From Meconema thalassinum (taxonomy: Eukaryota; Arthropoda; Insecta; Orthoptera; Tettigoniidae): DNA of 64,000 nt. The stretch spans positions 1,211,022,609 to 1,211,086,608 of the forward strand of contig OX336388.2 in assembly GCA_946902985.2 (NCBI GenBank). Direction: 5' to 3'. Below are positions 54,590 to 64,000 of the stretch, piece by piece. Both the position numbers and the translations under genes were made by a program. The notes under the pieces are model-generated. The model was not told where the DNA came from and did not search any database. It saw only the letters and a list, made by a program, of their open reading frames with translations. How positions within the stretch are numbered: the first letter of the stretch is position 1; each line of letters starts with the position of its first letter.

Positions 54590-55178
54590 ACGAAAGAAAT
54601 AAATCTTCATATAAAACCAGTTTGAAGAAGGAACATGATGTGGATGTTATATAGACAAACATATTTAGGTTAAGATTGAAGTTGTCATAATGGGTATAAT
54701 CATGTAAAATTGTGAAGAAGCTGTGGATTTTCTTTTTTTTTTAGCGTATGGCTTTTAGTGCCGGGAGTGTCCGAGGACATGTTCGGCTCGCCAGGTTTGT
54801 AGCTGCTTCGAGGCGGACACCCAATGGGTGAGCTACAAGTACCATCGCGTGTGGAGTGTTGTCTGGGGAGGAAAGTTTGAATGTAAGGACGAGGAGTTGG
54901 AAGGTAGTGGCTGTGGCCTATAGTTAGGGACCAGGCCCGGCATTTGCCTGGAAGGAAGATGGGAAACGCTGTGGAATGATATCGTTGAAATAAATATTCC
55001 AAACTGTAGATAGGGAAATATAGAGAGTGTTTGGGGTAACCAAGATGTTACTGTTCTGTATGTCTTGCATTTCTATTCATATTATTAATTGCGCTGAGGA
55101 AGGTCAGAACGTGGACGAAACCGGTACAATAAAAAGTACAAATTAATATTGACTGAAGGTTTTTAATATTCAGAACTT
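54590..55178 (+). mobile_element. P repeat copy 4
   Basis: AAATAAATCTTCATATAAAA through GTAAAATTGTGAAGAAGCTG, interrupted by SINE-D, then to CTGAGGA (55094-55100), GGACGAAACCGGTACAATAA and the ATTAATATTGACTGAAGG end. It lies inverted to copy 3. Confidence 0.6.
54728..54967 (-). mobile_element. SINE-D copy, 5'-truncated
   Basis: GCTGTGGA at 54720-54727 and 54968-54975 is the target duplication. The poly(T) tail is at left and the sequence stops inside the central module (GGAAGGAAGATGGGAAA), so the tRNA-like head was never copied. Confidence 0.8.
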
Positions 55179-55197
55179 CTGTTAATATCTGTTGATC

Positions 55198-55817
55198 GTT
55201 GTTGTTGTTGTTGGAGTCCTCAGTCTTTTGACTGGTTTGATGCAGCACTCCATGCCTCCCTGTCCTGAGCAAATCGTTTCATCTCTACATAGCTACCACA
55301 CCCTACATCCGAGGCAATCTGTTTAACATTTTCTAACCCTGGTCTACCCCTACAGTTCCTCTCCTCAACCCTTCCTTCCCTAACTAACAATAAGCTTGCT
55401 ATTTCTGGGTGTCTTAGTAAGTGTCCTACCAACCTATCTCTTCTCTTCATTAGCAGTCGCCAGAAACATCTCTCCTCTCCCACTAGTCTCAATACCTCTT
55501 CGTTTGTAACTCTATCTACCCATCTGATCTTCATCATTCTCCTGTAACACCACATTTCAAACGCTTCTATTCTCCTCTTTTCTGCTGCACCAATAGTCCA
55601 AGTTTCACTTCCATAGAGTGCCACGCTCCAGACAAAGGCCTTCAAAAAATGACTTCCTAATACCTAAATCTATATTCCATGTCAACAGATTCCTTTTCTG
55701 TAGAAATGCTTTCCTTGCCTGAGCTAACCTACTTTTTATATCCTCTTTGCTTCGTCCATCACTGGTTATTTTGCTTTCTAAGAAACAGAATTCTCCTATT
55801 TCCTTTAGCTTTTCACC
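55198..55817 (-). pseudogene. LINE-E 3' end, copy 2
   Basis: The minus-strand frame 55220-55645 (141 codons) repeats the C-terminal region of the copy at 3.55 kb (VALYGSETWTIGAAEKRRIE, TNEEVLRL, NCRGRPGLENV). It then extends to KQIASDVGCGSYVEMKR and a stop after NQSKD. A frameshift at about 55645 breaks it from the upstream codons. (TTG)n at 55198-55215 is the reversed (CAA)n tail. Confidence 0.75.
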
Positions 55818-55980
55818 AGTTGATTAAGACTTGAAAATAAGAACGCCGTTGGTAAGCTGTCTATGGGTGTTACTGTAGGTTTGGTAGTGTTTTAGGGGTA
55901 GGTGACCACGTAGTTCCGTCCCTTAAAACAACAATAAGTAACTAACTTGGTAGTGTTTTGTACAGCCAATTGTCTCATAG

Positions 55981-56286
55981 AGCCGGCCCCGTGGTGTTGG
56001 GGTAGCGCGCCTGCCTCTCACCCGGAGGCCCCGGGTTCGATCCCCGGCTCCGTCAGGGATTTTAAAACTGACGTGAGGGTTGGAACGGGGTGCACTCAGC
56101 CTCGTGAGGACAATTGAGTAGCTGTCTGACAGTGAGACAGCACCCCGATCACGAATACCAATATTAACGGCTGAGGGGACCCGACGCGCTGATCACACGT
56201 CACCCCAATATCTGCAAGCCAAATGGCTGGGCAGCGGTCGCTTGGTCGGCCTTAGCCCTTCATGGGCTGGATGGTGCCAGGGGTTG
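55981..56286 (+). mobile_element. SINE-B copy, full length
   Basis: AATTGTCTCATAG at 55968-55980 and 56287-56299 is the 13-bp target duplication. Head GCCCCGTGGTGTTGGGGTAG, B-box GGGTTCGATCCCCGGC, end GGTGCCAGGGGTTG without an ATT tail. Confidence 0.9.
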
Positions 56287-56309
56287 AATTGTCTCATAGA
56301 TTTGGATCT

Positions 56310-56341
56310 GAAGATGCTCTCTTGACGTGCGAAACATGTCT
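56310..56341 (+). other. Hammerhead-like motif
   Basis: CTGAAGATGCTCTC then GCGAAACATGTC resembles the CTGANGA ... GAAA ... GTC layout of degenerate hammerhead motifs found at Penelope-like ends. One core base differs (CTGAAGA) and stem II is weak. Confidence 0.3.
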
Positions 56342-56391
56342 TCTCTTAGCTTTCTCTTTCTTCAATAGTTTATATATATATGCAGTATATA

Positions 56392-57065
56392 CAGGTCATC
56401 GAAAAATAATGCCAACATTTCAAAAAATTATAGCACCGAAACCCTTTATGTTAAACGTGTAATTCTTTCTCTAAACTCCAGCTGGTTAAAGTAAGTTTTG
56501 TTTTGGAGGGGACGTAACCTTGCTATGCGCACACTAGATGCGCAGTAGCCAAGATTAGCCGGGGGCGCGTGCACCAATGACTGCACCGCCCGACAAACTG
56601 CACCTGATAACAAAGCTGTAATTCGATGGTTTAATCAGTTTAAGGAAACAGGGACTGTAGAGAAAAAATCTAGGCCAGGCCGTCCCCCAACATCAGCATT
56701 GAACGCACGCTTTCCCAATGGCTGGATTGGTACGTGCAATCATTTCAGGAGTAACTGTCAAGATGGCGGCAGAAATTCGCTCCCGCAGGTGCTCCAAATT
56801 CCGAATTTTTTCTTCAAACACAATGTTTTTAATATACCCACAGGAAAAAAAATCCAAAGGGGTGAGGTCGGGACTTCATTGGCGTGCGCACCCCCGGCCG
56901 ACCTTGGCTACTGCGCATCTAGTGTGCGCATAGCAAGGTCACGTCCCATCCAAAACAAAACTTACTTTAACCAGCTGGCGTTCAGTGAAAGAATTACACG
57001 TTTAACATAAAGGGTTTTGGTGCTATAATTTTTTGAAATGTATGCAATATTTTTCGATGACCCTG
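56392..57065. mobile_element. Fold-back mariner derivative with inverted C-terminus
   Basis: 674 bp flanked by TA, with inverted repeats of about 190 bp at each end (CAGG-GTCATCGAAAAATA outermost). The plus strand at 56605-56695 encodes a helix-turn-helix end (VIRWFNQFKETGTVEKKS, then RPGRPP). The minus strand at 56880-56705 encodes the C-terminal part, SPDLTPLDFF followed by YIKNIVFEEKIRNLEHLRER. The two parts point toward each other, so the C-terminal portion has been inverted. Confidence 0.7.
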
Positions 57066-57327
57066 TATTAACCACATGTAATTTATTTCAATTATTTTTT
57101 TTTTCACAAATTCCAGTAATTGGAATTATTTTGTGTTGAGCGACTGAAAGTTAAAATATCAATTGTCAACAAGGGAACAGTGAAAAAAGGTTTCAAAGCT
57201 ATATTTACATTTGACCCCTTCTATCGTGCTTAAGTAGCACAGTTTTTAAAACACCCTGTATGAGATTGTACAGCACGCCCTATAATAGTTGCGACAACAA
57301 ACTATAGCGCGCGCGCGTAGCGGCTTC

Positions 57328-57838
57328 GGTGGCGTAGTCGGTAGCATGCTGACCTTCTATGCCCAAGATCGCGTGTTCAAATCCAGCCGAAGCCATTGGA
57401 TTTTTAAGAGCGTTAAAAATCCCTCAGTATGCCTTCCTTTGGAGGGGAAGTAAAGCCGGCTGTCCCATGTCATAGATTTATGGCATGTTAAAGAACCTTC
57501 CACTATTTACACCTGTGTGAAGCTAAATTTTATAGGTTAAGAATGTAAACAACGCTCTTAGGTCCCTACGTTCGTTGCCAAGAGCCGACTGCGGTGGCGT
57601 CTGGTAGCTAAGTTCTGAACTACTAGTCGTTGACGGTGGCGTTTGGCGGCAAAAGTAGGAACTATATGGAAAATTCAAAAGTCTGCAGTCCTTACTTGAA
57701 TTAAAAACAGATAACACACACTAATACAGTCATCACAATTAACACCGGTTATCAGACAGATTCTACACACACCCAAAGTACACGGGGCTACATGACCGCG
57801 TATTCGCAGCCCCTAAACTTAAGAACCAACCAACCAAC
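57328..57838 (+). mobile_element. SINE-C copy, near full length
   Basis: Head GCTTCGGTGGCGTAGTCGG, B-box TGTTCAAATCCAGCC, full body, shared tail (TCATCACAATTAACACCGG, GTACACGGGGCTACATGACC) and (CCAA)n end. Flanks share ATAGCGC, a possible short target duplication. Confidence 0.85.
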
Positions 57839-58404
57839 CAATAGCGCAGGAACTCCACCAAGTTACCATTAGCATCCGATGTTTGGAAATAAGATCCATT
57901 TAACTTATTACATCAGCAATGAACTTTGAGTCTATATAAACTTCCTTGTTCGTAACAGGCTCTTGGATGTGATTCAAGCTGTTTCAATTCACCAAGTTTT
58001 ATTTTTTTAATCAGCCATCCTGAAAAAAGGAAACTAAATTTAGGAAAGTGGATTAAAATCACGGAGGGATGAAACGTACTTTTATAAACTCTACTTTCTT
58101 GAAGTAATTATGACATCATCTATAATTCTGTTTGATTTGAACCGCTATGGTTTGCTGTCGTCCACGAGCAGTTGCGGTATTAATTACAAGGATTTACGTT
58201 GTGTGTTGTGCAATTAGCACGCCTGTGCACTGTGGCGCTATGATCGACCTGTAATTGTGACGGTCGTTAACTTTTATCTGGGCTGGTGAAGAGTCGTACG
58301 GAATATGGGTTATTGATAATCTCGTGGCAGGAGAACATAAACTGAATTATACTCGTGGTGTTAATGATTGATGTCTGATACTTTGTACGATTTATATACC
58401 AGTA
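57839..58404. other. No recognised feature
   Basis: No motif recognised. Confidence 0.4.
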
Positions 58405-58680
58405 GATTTCTTGTTGTTGTTGTTTTTGTTGTTGCTTTTAATGAATTTTACGGGCTTGGGATATCTTGGCCATCAGCTTCGTGTAGTTGGGTGTGTGCGG
58501 AACTTTTCTGATAACCTGTATTACTGTATTTCAAGTACCGGGGCTCCTACCTCCTCCCTGTCCCTAATAAAACTATACACACTACTACAGTCACCACATA
58601 AACACAGGTTATCAGACAAATTCAACACACACACACCTAACTACACGCGGCTGATGAGCAAGATGTCCCAAGTCCCTAAA
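58405..58680. repeat. Palindromic pair of SINE-C/K tails
   Basis: 58475-58530 is the shared tail reversed (CGTGTAGTTGGGTGTGTGCG, TCTGATAACCTGT). 58595-58660 is the same tail forward (ACAGGTTATCAGACAAATTC, CACCTAACTACACGCGG). The arms are about 70 bp apart. Confidence 0.6.
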
Positions 58681-58854
58681 ATGGATTAATAACAAGTTAT
58701 TTATCTTCACATAATTAATTTCTCACTAAATCATCTCATAACTTCGGCATAAGAAAGGGAAGTCTGCAGAACAAACGATTTCTACTTATAAATTGATCAC
58801 TCCTGTTCCCGACTCCGAACAGATGGGATTAATATCGCATAGCTTTGCATTATT

Positions 58855-58893
<39 letters not shown>
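58855..58893 (+). repeat. (AAT)n microsatellite
   Basis: About 12 AAT units left of SINE-B. Confidence 0.9.
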
Positions 58894-58894
58894 T

Positions 58895-59177
58895 AATAAC
58901 CCCTTGCCCATGAAGGGCCTAGGCCTACCCAGCCATTTGGCCTGCAGATATAGGGGTGACGCGTGGTCAGTGCGTCGGGTCCCCTCGGACGTTAATCTTG
59001 GTTTTCGTGTCCGGGGCGCTGCCTCACTGTCAGACAGCTACTCAATTGTCCTCACGAGGCTGAGTGCACCCCGTTCCAGCCCTCACGTCAGTTTATAAAA
59101 TCCCTAACGGAGCCGGGAATCAAACCCGGGTCCTCCGCGTAAGAGGCAGGCGTACTACCCGAACACAATGGGTCCAG
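58895..59177 (-). mobile_element. SINE-B copy within an AAT array
   Basis: Reversed family copy with head at right (GGGAATCAAACCCGGGTCC on the plus strand). AAT arrays on both sides hide the target duplication; the insertion probably split one array. Confidence 0.75.
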
Positions 59178-59178
59178 C

Positions 59179-59208
<30 letters not shown>
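59178..59208 (+). repeat. (AAT)n microsatellite
   Basis: About ten units between SINE-B and LINE-S. Confidence 0.9.
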
Positions 59209-59209
<1 letters not shown>

Positions 59210-59680
59210 CACATTCATCCTATCAAAGAAAACAGCGAGTACAGAAGGCGTCACAACCACGAATTATACAAGCTTGTGGAGAAGATCAGTGACACGATTC
59301 GAAAAAGATGGAATGCCTTTTATAGCCACGTGACACGAATGAGCCCAGGCAGGATATCAAAACGGATATTGACGTACTTTCAGGATAATAAAACCAAAGG
59401 GGCATGGTTCACGGAAGTTGAGAAAGATCTACGTGAAATGGAAATTTCCCCTGAAGATATCCAGGAGCGTGTTCCACTTCAAGAAAAACTACGTAAGCAC
59501 AAAGGTTTCCAGGAAAAGCCGAAGCTGAAGACAGGGAAGGTGTGGTCCCAAGAGAGAAAAGAACAACACCGGAGACGAATGCGGGAACACTGGGCGGCAG
59601 TTAAAGCTCGGAAGAAGAGACAGTTGAACTGACGTGGTCCCTAGTTGGCCGAATCGAAGAAAGAAGAAGAAGAATAATAA
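59209..59680 (+). pseudogene. LINE-S 3' end
   Basis: The frame to 59632 encodes IRKRWNAFYSHVTRMSPGRI, SKRILTYFQ, EVEKDLREMEISPEDI and a basic end ERKEQHRRRMREHWAAVKAR with TGA. The 3' UTR GTGGTCCCTAGTTGGCCGAA matches the 28.09-kb copy (GTGGTCCACAGTAGGCCAAA) and ends in GAAGAAGAATAATAAC. No stop is present in this C-terminal part, so it is the least decayed tail of the family here. Confidence 0.8.
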
Positions 59681-59947
59681 CATTCAAATGCAGCCTGAAT
59701 GTCCTCTGTGCCTGTCCGTAGCTAAATGTCTAAATGAGTTTTAGCAGTTTGGAATTATCATATCTCCCCTCTTCGAGTTTTTATTCGTGCCGTCATACCC
59801 AACATCCTAACTCGCTGGATATACCACAGCCAGCAGTGATCTATTTGTCAGATCCAACACTTTAAAAATCACATCGCTCATTTGCTGCAACAGTGGCATA
59901 ACTGAAAATATAATGTACGTGGAAAACTGTATTTCAAGATTTAAAGG

Positions 59948-60431
59948 AGCGGCTTGGTGGCGTAGTTGGTAGCATTCTGAGCTTCTATGCCCAAGATCGC
60001 GGGTTCAAACCCGGCCGAAGTCGTCCGATTTTTTAAGAGCGTTAAAAATCCCCCAGTATGCCTTCCTTCGGAGGAGAAGTAAAGCCGGCGGTCCCATGAG
60101 ATAGATGTATGGCATGTTAAAGAACCTTCCACTAATTACACCTGTGTGAAGCTAAATTACATAGGTTAAACATTTGACAAACGCTCTTAGGTTCCGACTT
60201 TCGTCACCAGGAGCCGACTGCGGTGGCATCGGGTAACTAAGTAGTCGTTAACGGTGGCGTTTGGCGGCAAAAGTAGGAACTACTTTAAAAAATTCAATGT
60301 CTGCAGTCCTTATTTGAATTGAAAACCGATATCACCCACTAATACAGTCATCACAATTAACACCGGTTATCAGACAGATTCTACACACACCCAAAGTACA
60401 CGGGGCTACATGACTGAGGAACCAACCAACC
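59948..60431 (+). mobile_element. SINE-C copy with target duplication
   Basis: AAGATTTAAAGG at 59936-59947 and 60432-60443 defines both ends; 484 bp. Head GGCTTGGTGGCGTAGTTGG, B-box GGGTTCAAACCCGGCC, tail ending (CCAA)n. This copy sets the SINE-C consensus used elsewhere. Confidence 0.9.
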
Positions 60432-60443
60432 AAGATTTAAAGG

Positions 60444-60985
60444 CAGTTTCTAACATGTGGATTATTAAAATTGTCAAGGTTTTGACGCCATATTGAACTG
60501 GGGATTTATTACTTCGCATTAGATGAGGGTAACAGACACGAACGCCACCATACTGCCAATAGCAATACTAATAGCCTATGCTCGGAGACGGATGTCCTAC
60601 ACAGTATACGAAGAGGTGCACGGTGTAGCAACTGAAGGTGGGAACTGGAGATTAGACACCATTGCTTTCAAGCTCTACTCTTCAGAGGGATACACAATTG
60701 ATCCGACTATTCGGTTCGAGTCAGATGAAAATCAACCTGAAAACGTGGATGAGGAAAAGAGACGATACTACGACAGTACAATTCCGGACTGCAGAGACAA
60801 ATATCACTTTGAGACCATTAATATCATTGGTCTTCTAATCGGAGCAAGAGGAACAATTCCTCGTTTATTCGTGGCTTTTTGGAGGACCTTTGGATTGAGG
60901 AAGGATTTGATAGCAGACATCGTACTATCTACATCTACCATGCCTCCGGCCCGTAGAACAACTCCATAAAAAGTATCAACTAGGC
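60444..60985 (+). pseudogene. C-terminal endonuclease fragment of an R2-like retrotransposon
   Basis: The frame 60523-60969 (148 codons) contains GYTIDPTIRFESDENQPENV, IPDCRDKYHFE and NIIGLLIGARGTIPRLFVAF followed by a WRTFGL..LIADIVL segment. This order (DPTIRxE...QP..V..EK...Y...IP....KY, then GLxxGARGTIP) is one I associate with the C-terminal, restriction-like endonuclease end of site-specific-type LINEs. No reverse transcriptase, zinc finger or recognisable 3' tail is present. Isolated 5'-truncated remnant. Confidence 0.55.
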
Positions 60986-61733
60986 ATTGAACTGACTTAC
61001 GTATTAGGTACTCTTTGCCCTCGAGACAACTTGCTCATTGTATGCAAGAAGGATATTAAATAAACAATAAGCATCTGTGTTCTTGATGTAATTACAATAA
61101 TTTCGGATACTGGCGCAACGAATTATGTAGTGTTACGCTGCCAAGAAAGACGATAGAGTAGAGTCGATTTAAGCAATCGATAAAGAATTGTTTCCAGCAC
61201 TACATTCAGATACGAGCGAAGAAAATTTGCAGATTTCTAGTCATGCCACTGTGGCAGCAAATGGGTAACACCAGATGTGGTCAACTGTTCCCAGCCGAAA
61301 CAAGACTCCTCATTTTCTTGTGCGACGATGTTCTTTCCCGATGTCTCGTTGGGCGGCCTTCTCGACCTGTCACATCACCGACAACTCGCTTACTGTCACC
61401 TCCATTTGTGCTCTGTCCTTACTCAGGCAGTCATATTATCGAGACATCTATAACCTACTTTCTCCATGTAAGTGGATACACTGATGAAATCTATTTTAGG
61501 TGATGTGCCGCCCCTAACCATAGGAACAAGTACTCTTTGTAGCTGCTTCTCTGGTGTACAGTCGCTGAATAAGTGGCTTGATTTCTGGGTTTACCTTCCT
61601 CTACGTAGTGTGCCTTCACTCCGTCTAGTGAGTCCTGCCGTCCCCGCCCTTACCAAGTGCTGCCAAAGGCAAGAGAACCACCTCCTGGGATGAAACTGTC
61701 CGTAGGGACATCTCCACCTGCTATCTTTATCAA

Positions 61734-61766
<33 letters not shown>

Positions 61767-62150
61767 TATTATTATTATTATTGTTAACGTTATTCTCAGT
61801 TCATTGTCTGGTAAAATACAAAGCAATTATGCAGATTGCATTGAATCGAAGCATAATCATCATCGTAAATTAAAACACTGCCAATGAATTTCCAAACCAT
61901 CCCAGTTGTAGCCAATGTCACTGCCTTCTTAATTAATTTATACAAGTATTATTAATAAATGCCTACTGTCATAGGCAGTGTGAACTAATCACCAATGGCA
62001 GTTTAGTGCAATTTGGTGATCTTATATTTTATATATGTGTCGGGAAGATTTAAAAACTTTCGAATGATTAGATTTTTGCATATATTTCATTGTACTGGTG
62101 AAATCATCCAGTCCAATTTCTGTAGGTTTCTCTTCAGAGGCGTTGGTACA
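60986..62150. other. No recognised gene
   Basis: Short ORFs in several frames at 61240-61700 look like chance. A microsatellite is at 61733-61785. Confidence 0.4.
61733..61785. repeat. (AAT)n(ATT)n palindromic microsatellite
   Basis: About eleven AAT units then about six ATT units, a self-complementary array able to fold back. Confidence 0.95.
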
Positions 62151-62158
62151 ACACCTGT

Positions 62159-62203
62159 TACTGACGAGGGAAGTACCCCAGCTCGAACGGTGAAAACCGA
62201 CTG
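62159..62203 (+). other. Hammerhead-like core motif
   Basis: CTGACGA at 62161-62167 followed by GGTGAAAACCGAC at 62189. It satisfies CTGANGA and GAAA, but stem II is poor, so it may be chance. Confidence 0.25.
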
Positions 62204-62385
62204 AAATTGGGTTTAAAGTATTCAGTTGTACCTATGTCAATAGCTATCAATGTCATTCATCTGTAAACGTAGGCCTAAGTGTTCGGTCGCCAATGCCATC
62301 TGACAGTCAGCGCACAGGTGACGCTGCATTGGAGCTGTACACAGAATGCCAGTTAGTCAGTTGCAGTGTTTCGTAGTATAGCCTA

Positions 62386-63660
62386 GTGCACATACAAACA
62401 GCAGACATGAGTAGGTGGAAGCCAATCAACCTTGTGAATGTTGTGAAGTTGCTGCGCGACAAGGTACGCCGACGCTACACACAGGATAATGAAGATGTAA
62501 GTGGAGTGGATGATGGGCCATTTGCATGCATGTCATATGATATAATAATGCAGAAATACAATGGATCTGTAACAGAACTACATACCGACACATTGGAGAG
62601 TAATGGTGACTGTGAGGTGGACGGCGTAGAAGAAACAGCACATGAGAATGAGGGTTCCAACAGTACAGACAATCCAGCAACTGAAGGAACTACACGTGAC
62701 AGTGATTTCGCTCCTTCACCCCCAAAACGTGTACGAACTAGTGTGATACGGAGTATTGATGACCGTGGACAACATTTATGAGAATTATTATAATCACGGT
62801 TACAATTCTTATCAGAAACTAATGAAGCGTTATAGCTGCATTCGGTCGAAATCAACCTGCAAGGTAATTTTAGAATATGTGACGCGCAAAAGGCAAGACG
62901 CAGGTCTGTTCAAGGGAAACAAAACATTAAAATCGAAGGCTTTAAACGAGTCTGTAAAAGCACGATTTGACGGAGCTAGATAATGGATCAGTGGTCCACT
63001 ACTGTTATATTCAAGCGTGGGCTCTGGACGCTGCTTGAGCAGTTTCTATGGACAATTTTAAAGCTTCGTTGCATTTTGTCAGGGCCTTCAAAGACGAATA
63101 TAATATTTCGTCCAGACATATCAATATGTTCAAGGCTCGCAAAGAGATTGAAGAAGAGCATGTTATTATACAAACAGCAGAAACATTTCTGGCAGACGTG
63201 AACATGTTTATTCAAGACGGGAATATAATGAAGGAATGCGTGTGGAATAGTGATCAGAGCCAATTTCTTAATGAACTAACGTCTTCTGCAACACTGTCAG
63301 AGGGGAAAAAACAACAGTTGGTCTGGTACAGTCTGTGCATAGTTCTGAGCATTGTAACACAATTGATGTGGCTGTGTCCATGAATGGCAAATTAGCGAAC
63401 AAGATTTACATTTGTCTACAGGAAAAGAATGGAACGTTTGGTCCGCAGGATGCAAAGAAACTGACAGCAATGTGTCCACGGAACATCCATGTTGAAGCGA
63501 GTAAAAGTGGAAAAGTGACTAAAGCACATATGAAGAGCTTCTTAATTCAGTCCTTGCTGAACATGTTGGTGAGAGAGGTCTATTACTTTGTGATTCCTGG
63601 TCAGGACACAAAGAGTGAGAGTACAAGTGGTGCAACAGTGGTTTCTTCGTGATGCCACAT
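62386..63660 (+). pseudogene. Tc5/pogo-like transposase pseudogene
   Basis: Three frames carry parts of one transposase. 63012-63180 has QAWALDAA, a stop, then SMDNFKASLHFVRAFKDEYN, the helix-turn-helix typical of HTH_Tnp_Tc5/CENP-B-type proteins. The first catalytic D is in VWNSDQSQF (D codon 63252-63254, same frame). VSMNGKLANKIYICLQEKNG and FGPQDAK lie in a second frame from about 63375. The second catalytic D is in CDSWSGH (63592-63609) in a third frame. At least two frameshifts and a stop make it non-functional. Upstream frames 62386-62781 and 62756-62983 (acidic, then basic) may be its N-terminal region. The third acidic residue is not visible. Confidence 0.6.
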
Positions 63661-64000
63661 CTTCATTATGTCTTCTGTCAACTCACTGTATTTACTGATA
63701 TCTTGGATGTACACAAGTTCCACGTTGTGTGTGCTTGGCACAGCAATGTGGATCAAATGTGTGCTTTCGAATTTTGTCCTTAAAATAATAGCCTATCCTT
63801 GAAGCCAGATTTGTCACAATAGATTTTAGGGTGTCATTTTCAAGAACTTTGCTTAGTGTGGTATCGCTGAACCTTTGAATTGATATTCTGAGCCTGTTGG
63901 AGGTTAAGGATTCTGTCGACATGGTTGTGCCTTTCTGTATAGTCTGTGTAGGCTAAAACCGGACAGCCTATTGTATTGTCTCGGAATAATTGTGACATAA
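63661..64000. other. No recognised feature to the window end
   Basis: Presumably the decayed end of the transposase or its UTR; no terminal inverted repeat found. Confidence 0.35.

Noticed and set aside
56699..57010. 103-codon plus-strand ORF
   Set aside because: It is antisense to the mariner C-terminal segment (SPDLTPLDFF) encoded on the minus strand.
59168..59210. Poly-asparagine start of the 154-codon ORF
   Set aside because: It is the AAT microsatellite in frame with the LINE-S tail; the true element begins after it.

Overview
The window reads as non-genic DNA from a large, repeat-rich animal genome, most likely an insect. The evidence is the mix of elements: tRNA-headed SINEs, non-LTR retrotransposon 3' ends, Tc1/mariner DNA elements of the DD34D and DD41D kinds, Helitron-like elements and a Penelope-like remnant. 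An orthopteran or other polyneopteran insect is my guess, not something the sequence proves. I found no convincing host gene, rRNA gene, functional tRNA gene or CRISPR array. The only long intact reading frame is a mariner transposase at 14.25-15.42 kb. Element labels (SINE-A, LINE-S, HLE-F and so on) are mine and only link copies inside this window.

Layout. 0-9 kb: SINE-K, SINE-C, SINE-A and SINE-L copies, a LINE-E 3' end and a Penelope-like C-terminal remnant. 9-17 kb: a deleted Tc1-like element, an HLE-F element, a SINE split by a 924-bp TIR element, and an HLE-G copy containing the intact DD41D mariner. 17-30 kb: LINE-S 3' ends joined to SINE-J through AAT arrays, P and U repeats, SINEs with clean target duplications, a 1,045-bp TIR element with an iterated internal motif, and HLE-D. 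30-37 kb: HLE-G1, a LINE-S interrupted by a SINE, a tandem LINE 3' end and a canonical small Helitron. 38.2-44.2 kb: a second DD41D mariner, split inside its transposase by two Helitron-like elements; its last codons are amplified into a 27-unit, 41-bp minisatellite. 44-64 kb: the longest LINE-S fragment, more SINEs, two fold-back mariner derivatives, a second Helitron, a second HLE-F, inverted P repeats, an R2-like endonuclease fragment and a broken Tc5/pogo-like transposase.

How the parts relate. The main theme is nesting and module sharing. At least eight elements share one pair of ends: a 5' hairpin followed by AGCCTA(C/T)TTT, and a 3' stem-loop ending AAAGTAGGCTAA behind a CA- or CTGT-rich microsatellite. 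Their cores differ. They look like non-autonomous Helentron/HINE-type elements. SINE-C and SINE-K share a 3' tail although their heads differ. SINE-D, SINE-K and SINE-L share a central module. LINE-S and SINE-J ends repeatedly meet at AAT microsatellites. All family names rest on motifs read by eye; no alignment or database search was run, and boundaries without target duplications are approximate.
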